Source: JALZVT01 sp964634815
Lineage (GTDB): Bacteria; Pseudomonadota; Gammaproteobacteria; Pseudomonadales; Azotimanducaceae
Length of the DNA: 64,000 nt
Assembly: GCA_964634815.1 (NCBI GenBank)
Contig: CAZWMD010000002.1
Coordinates: 1 to 64,000, forward strand
Reading direction: 5' to 3'
The position numbers were made by a program, and so were the translations under genes. Positions 62,154-64,000 of this stretch are shown piece by piece (position 1 is the first letter of the stretch; each line of letters opens with the position of its first letter). Under the pieces are notes generated by a model. It did not search any database. It saw nothing but the letters and a program-made list of their open reading frames with translations, and was not told the origin of the DNA.

Positions 62154-63734
62154 ATGGCAGAACAAGAAGACAGTCTCGACAATGGCCTCTGGGCCAGCGA
62201 AATCGACGAACTCGACAAACGCCTGGCCCTGGCAAAAGAGATGGGTGGCGCAGAGAAAGTAGCGCGACAACATGAGTTCAACAAGCTCACCATACGAGAA
62301 CGCATACAGGGCATTTCCGATCCAGACAGTTTTCAGGAAATAGGGGCGCTGGCGGGAGTTGGTCGCTACGACGCACAGGGCGAACTGGAAGAGTTCACGC
62401 CCAGTAATTTTGTTTTTGGCACCGCCCAGATCGACAGTCGGCCGGTTGTTCTGTCAGGTGACGATTTCACCGTGCGGGGAGGTTCTGCAGATGCCTCAAT
62501 CGCCGGCAAGCGCACCATGGCCGAAGAAATGGCCCTGGAACTAAAACTACCGCACATCAGACTGGTCGACGGCATGGGTGGCGGAGGTTCGGTAAAGACC
62601 ATTGAAACCGCGGGCAGAACCTACATACCCCAGGTGCGAGGATGGGAAACTGTTGTCCAGCATCTCGGAGTGGCTCCATCAGTTTCCCTGGCACTCGGCT
62701 CTGTTGCAGGGATAGGAGCGGCACGCGTGACCACATCTCATTACAGCGTCATAGTGCGAGAAAGCGCGCAAATGATGATTGCCGGTCCTGCACTGGTAGA
62801 TTGGGCAAGCCTTGGCAACGTCAGCAAAGAAGAGCTTGGACACGCCGACATCCACACCAAAAATGGCTCAATAGATGATGCCGTAGATACTGAAGAAGAA
62901 GCTTTTCTTCGAGCACGCCAGTTCTTGAGTTACCTGCCAGGACACGTTGATGAGCTGCCGCCGATTGTCGACGTAGGGGATGATCCGAATCGCATCGATC
63001 CGGCACTGGATAATGTCGTGCCCAAAGACGCCCGACGCGTCTACAAAATGCACCCTGTCATTAACAGCCTCGTTGACGTTGATTCCTTTTTCGAAATCGG
63101 TAAAGACTGGGGGAAATCCATTATCACAGGCCTGGCTCGGCTTGATGGGGTACCCATCGCGCTGTTCGCCGAGAACCCCAGAGTTTACGGCGGAGCCTGG
63201 ACCAGTGACGCCTGCAAGAAGCTGATCCGCTTACTCGATTTAGCCAGCACCTTTCATCTGCCTGTTGTGCATCTGGCTGACTGTCCGGGCTTTCTGATCG
63301 GCAAACGATCAGAACACGAAGGTACAATACGCATGGGTTCCCAGGCACTGGCGGCGCTGGGCCAACTCAGAACCCCTTTCTTTTGCTGTGTGATCCGTAA
63401 GGCGTTTGGTGTAGCCGGTGCGGCCAATAACAAACCAGGGGCACTAAGCACCCGAATGGCATGGCCCTCAGGAGATTGGGGTTCACTGCCCATAGAGGGC
63501 GGCATTGAAGTTGCCTACAAGGCAGAACTCGAAGCGGCCGAGGATCCGGAAGGCCATCTGGCCGAGATCAAAGACCGCTTAAACAAGCTTCGCTCGCCCT
63601 ACCGCTCCGCCGAATTCTTCGAAATTGAGGACATTATTCGGCCAAGAGAAACCCGGTCGCACCTGTGTCGATGGGCACAGCTTGCACGGCGCACACTGCA
63701 AGTGGGTACCTTTTCACACACCTACAGACCGTAA
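62154..63734 (+). CDS. Acyl-CoA carboxylase carboxyltransferase (beta) subunit
   Basis: 526 aa from the ATG at 62154 with GGATCGG upstream; another ATG at 62142 is possible. Tandem crotonase-like halves of carboxyltransferases: ERIQGISDPDSFQEIG, VVLSGDDFTVRGGSADASIAGK, oxyanion-type GMGGGGSVKTIE, LALGSVAGIGAA, then FFEIGKDWGKSIITGLARLDG and PVVHLADCPGFLIGKRSEHEG. This resembles propionyl-/methylcrotonyl-/geranyl-CoA carboxylase beta subunits, which transfer CO2 from biotin to acyl-CoA. No biotin carboxylase or BCCP gene lies adjacent within the window; it may be elsewhere. Confidence 0.9.
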   Translation: MAEQEDSLDNGLWASEIDELDKRLALAKEMGGAEKVARQHEFNKLTIRERIQGISDPDSFQEIGALAGVGRYDAQGELEEFTPSNFVFGTAQIDSRPVVLSGDDFTVRGGSADASIAGKRTMAEEMALELKLPHIRLVDGMGGGGSVKTIETAGRTYIPQVRGWETVVQHLGVAPSVSLALGSVAGIGAARVTTSHYSVIVRESAQMMIAGPALVDWASLGNVSKEELGHADIHTKNGSIDDAVDTEEEAFLRARQFLSYLPGHVDELPPIVDVGDDPNRIDPALDNVVPKDARRVYKMHPVINSLVDVDSFFEIGKDWGKSIITGLARLDGVPIALFAENPRVYGGAWTSDACKKLIRLLDLASTFHLPVVHLADCPGFLIGKRSEHEGTIRMGSQALAALGQLRTPFFCCVIRKAFGVAGAANNKPGALSTRMAWPSGDWGSLPIEGGIEVAYKAELEAAEDPEGHLAEIKDRLNKLRSPYRSAEFFEIEDIIRPRETRSHLCRWAQLARRTLQVGTFSHTYRP

Positions 63735-63799
63735 AACCGCGGTTAATTCCGCTGTTCAGAACCCCTGATCGACGCGGAGAGTGTGAACTGACCACCACA

Positions 63800-63816
63800 A
63801 ACGGTTAACAACCGTT
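63800..63816. promoter_or_regulatory. Perfect inverted repeat upstream of the last gene
   Basis: AACGGTT-AAC-AACCGTT, 7-bp arms with a 3-bp spacer, 66 bp after the carboxyltransferase stop. It could be an operator; there is no T-run for a terminator. Confidence 0.4.
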
Positions 63817-63854
63817 ACATGTCTCTTAATTTTTGCGAACTGTCTAACAGGCGG

Positions 63855-63927
63855 ACCGGAACAGCCCGGTTATGGTTTGTCTCGCTCAGGTCGGGACGCC
63901 TGAGTTACTTCTGGGCTCGGGACGCCC
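63855..63927 (+). promoter_or_regulatory. Hairpin-rich leader with twin TCGGGAC loops
   Basis: Three successive hairpins precede the last start codon: ACCGG/CCGGT (63855-63870), CTCAGG/CCTGAG with loop TCGGGACG (63885-63904), and GGGC/GCCC with loop TCGGGAC (63913-63927). The last two expose the same GGA-containing loop, and the gene's Shine-Dalgarno is GGAG. This is the layout of a CsrA/RsmA target, by inference. Confidence 0.4.
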
Positions 63928-63943
63928 GTCGGAGAGAAAAATT

Positions 63944-64000
63944 ATGCAGTATTTCGCTCACACGCTCAAAGCGTGCGGACCGTTCGCACTCGCCCTGGTA
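63944..64000 (+). CDS. Start of a secreted protein gene, truncated by the window
   Basis: ATG at 63944 with GGAGAGA upstream. The 19 visible codons (MQYFAHTLKACGPFALALV) begin a likely signal peptide. Product unknown. Confidence 0.6.
   Translation, partial: MQYFAHTLKACGPFALALV

Noticed and set aside
63885..63927. Guanidine-II (mini-ykkC) riboswitch, because of two tandem hairpins near the start codon
   Set aside because: That motif needs ACGR tetraloops on short stems. Here the loops are TCGGGACG and TCGGGAC, so the match fails.
1..64000. tRNA, rRNA, CRISPR, IS element or prophage
   Set aside because: No tRNA T-loop/anticodon pattern, spaced repeats, transposase or phage genes were recognised in any frame.

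Overview
The window reads as chromosomal DNA of a marine-type gammaproteobacterium, most like the Halieaceae/OM60 and neighbouring Cellvibrionales lineages. This is inferred from gene content: a large TonB-dependent receptor, acyl-CoA dehydrogenase, CoA-ligase and carboxylase genes, aconitase A, Lhr, a PagL-like deacylase, and a TPR/2OG-Fe(II) oxygenase. It is not a phylogenetic result. Genes are dense on both strands. No tRNA, rRNA, CRISPR array, insertion sequence or prophage was seen. A run of 100 N at 50736-50835 shows the source is a draft assembly; 55-bp identical flanks show the gap is artificial.

Layout. 1-8.3 kb: truncated MscS channel, SLC13-type transporter, HAD phosphatase, aconitase, voltage-gated-type K+ channel and Hsp20. 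8.5-24.5 kb: gamma-glutamyltransferase, an AlkX/YcaQ-type DNA glycosylase, two uncharacterised envelope proteins, a TetR regulator, a SRAP/YedK abasic-site protein, oligopeptidase B, a CoA-transferase-family protein and the helicase Lhr. 24.5-31.4 kb (minus strand): a compact operon of a membrane Ser/Thr kinase, a secreted caspase-like protease and a Calx-beta autotransporter. This is the strongest candidate for an undescribed system. 31.5-38.3 kb: lipoprotein hydrolase, enoyl-CoA hydratase, serine hydrolase, GNAT, HsaA-like flavoprotein and acyl-CoA ligase.

38.3-40.1 kb is a regulatory island. A MerR/LitR-like regulator gene has a CRP-type site in class I position upstream of its promoter. 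It is flanked on both sides by non-coding segments that look like small RNAs. Both carry an unpaired C/U-rich tract with the 8-mer TCCTCCCT, and the downstream one has a strong promoter overlapped by an inverted CTGTACAAAATCG operator.

40.1-50.3 kb: PrcB-like lipoprotein, metallo-beta-lactamase-fold hydrolase, APH-type phosphotransferase, PagL-like deacylase, then a methyltransferase / TPR-2OG oxygenase / aminotransferase operon beside a TonB receptor. 50.5-64 kb: dimeric dUTPase interrupted by the false gap, 2-hydroxyacid dehydrogenase, MetY, paired acyl-CoA dehydrogenases followed directly by lon, MarC-family protein, PEGA/SUMF-type membrane protein, outer-membrane barrel, a solitary acyl-CoA carboxyltransferase, and the first 19 codons of a secreted protein behind a hairpin-rich leader.

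Functionally the window mixes fatty-acid/acyl-CoA catabolism, envelope proteins and DNA-uracil/abasic-site handling (dUTPase, SRAP, AlkX-like, Lhr). Start codons were revised wherever a Shine-Dalgarno sequence or family N-terminus argued for a shorter protein.
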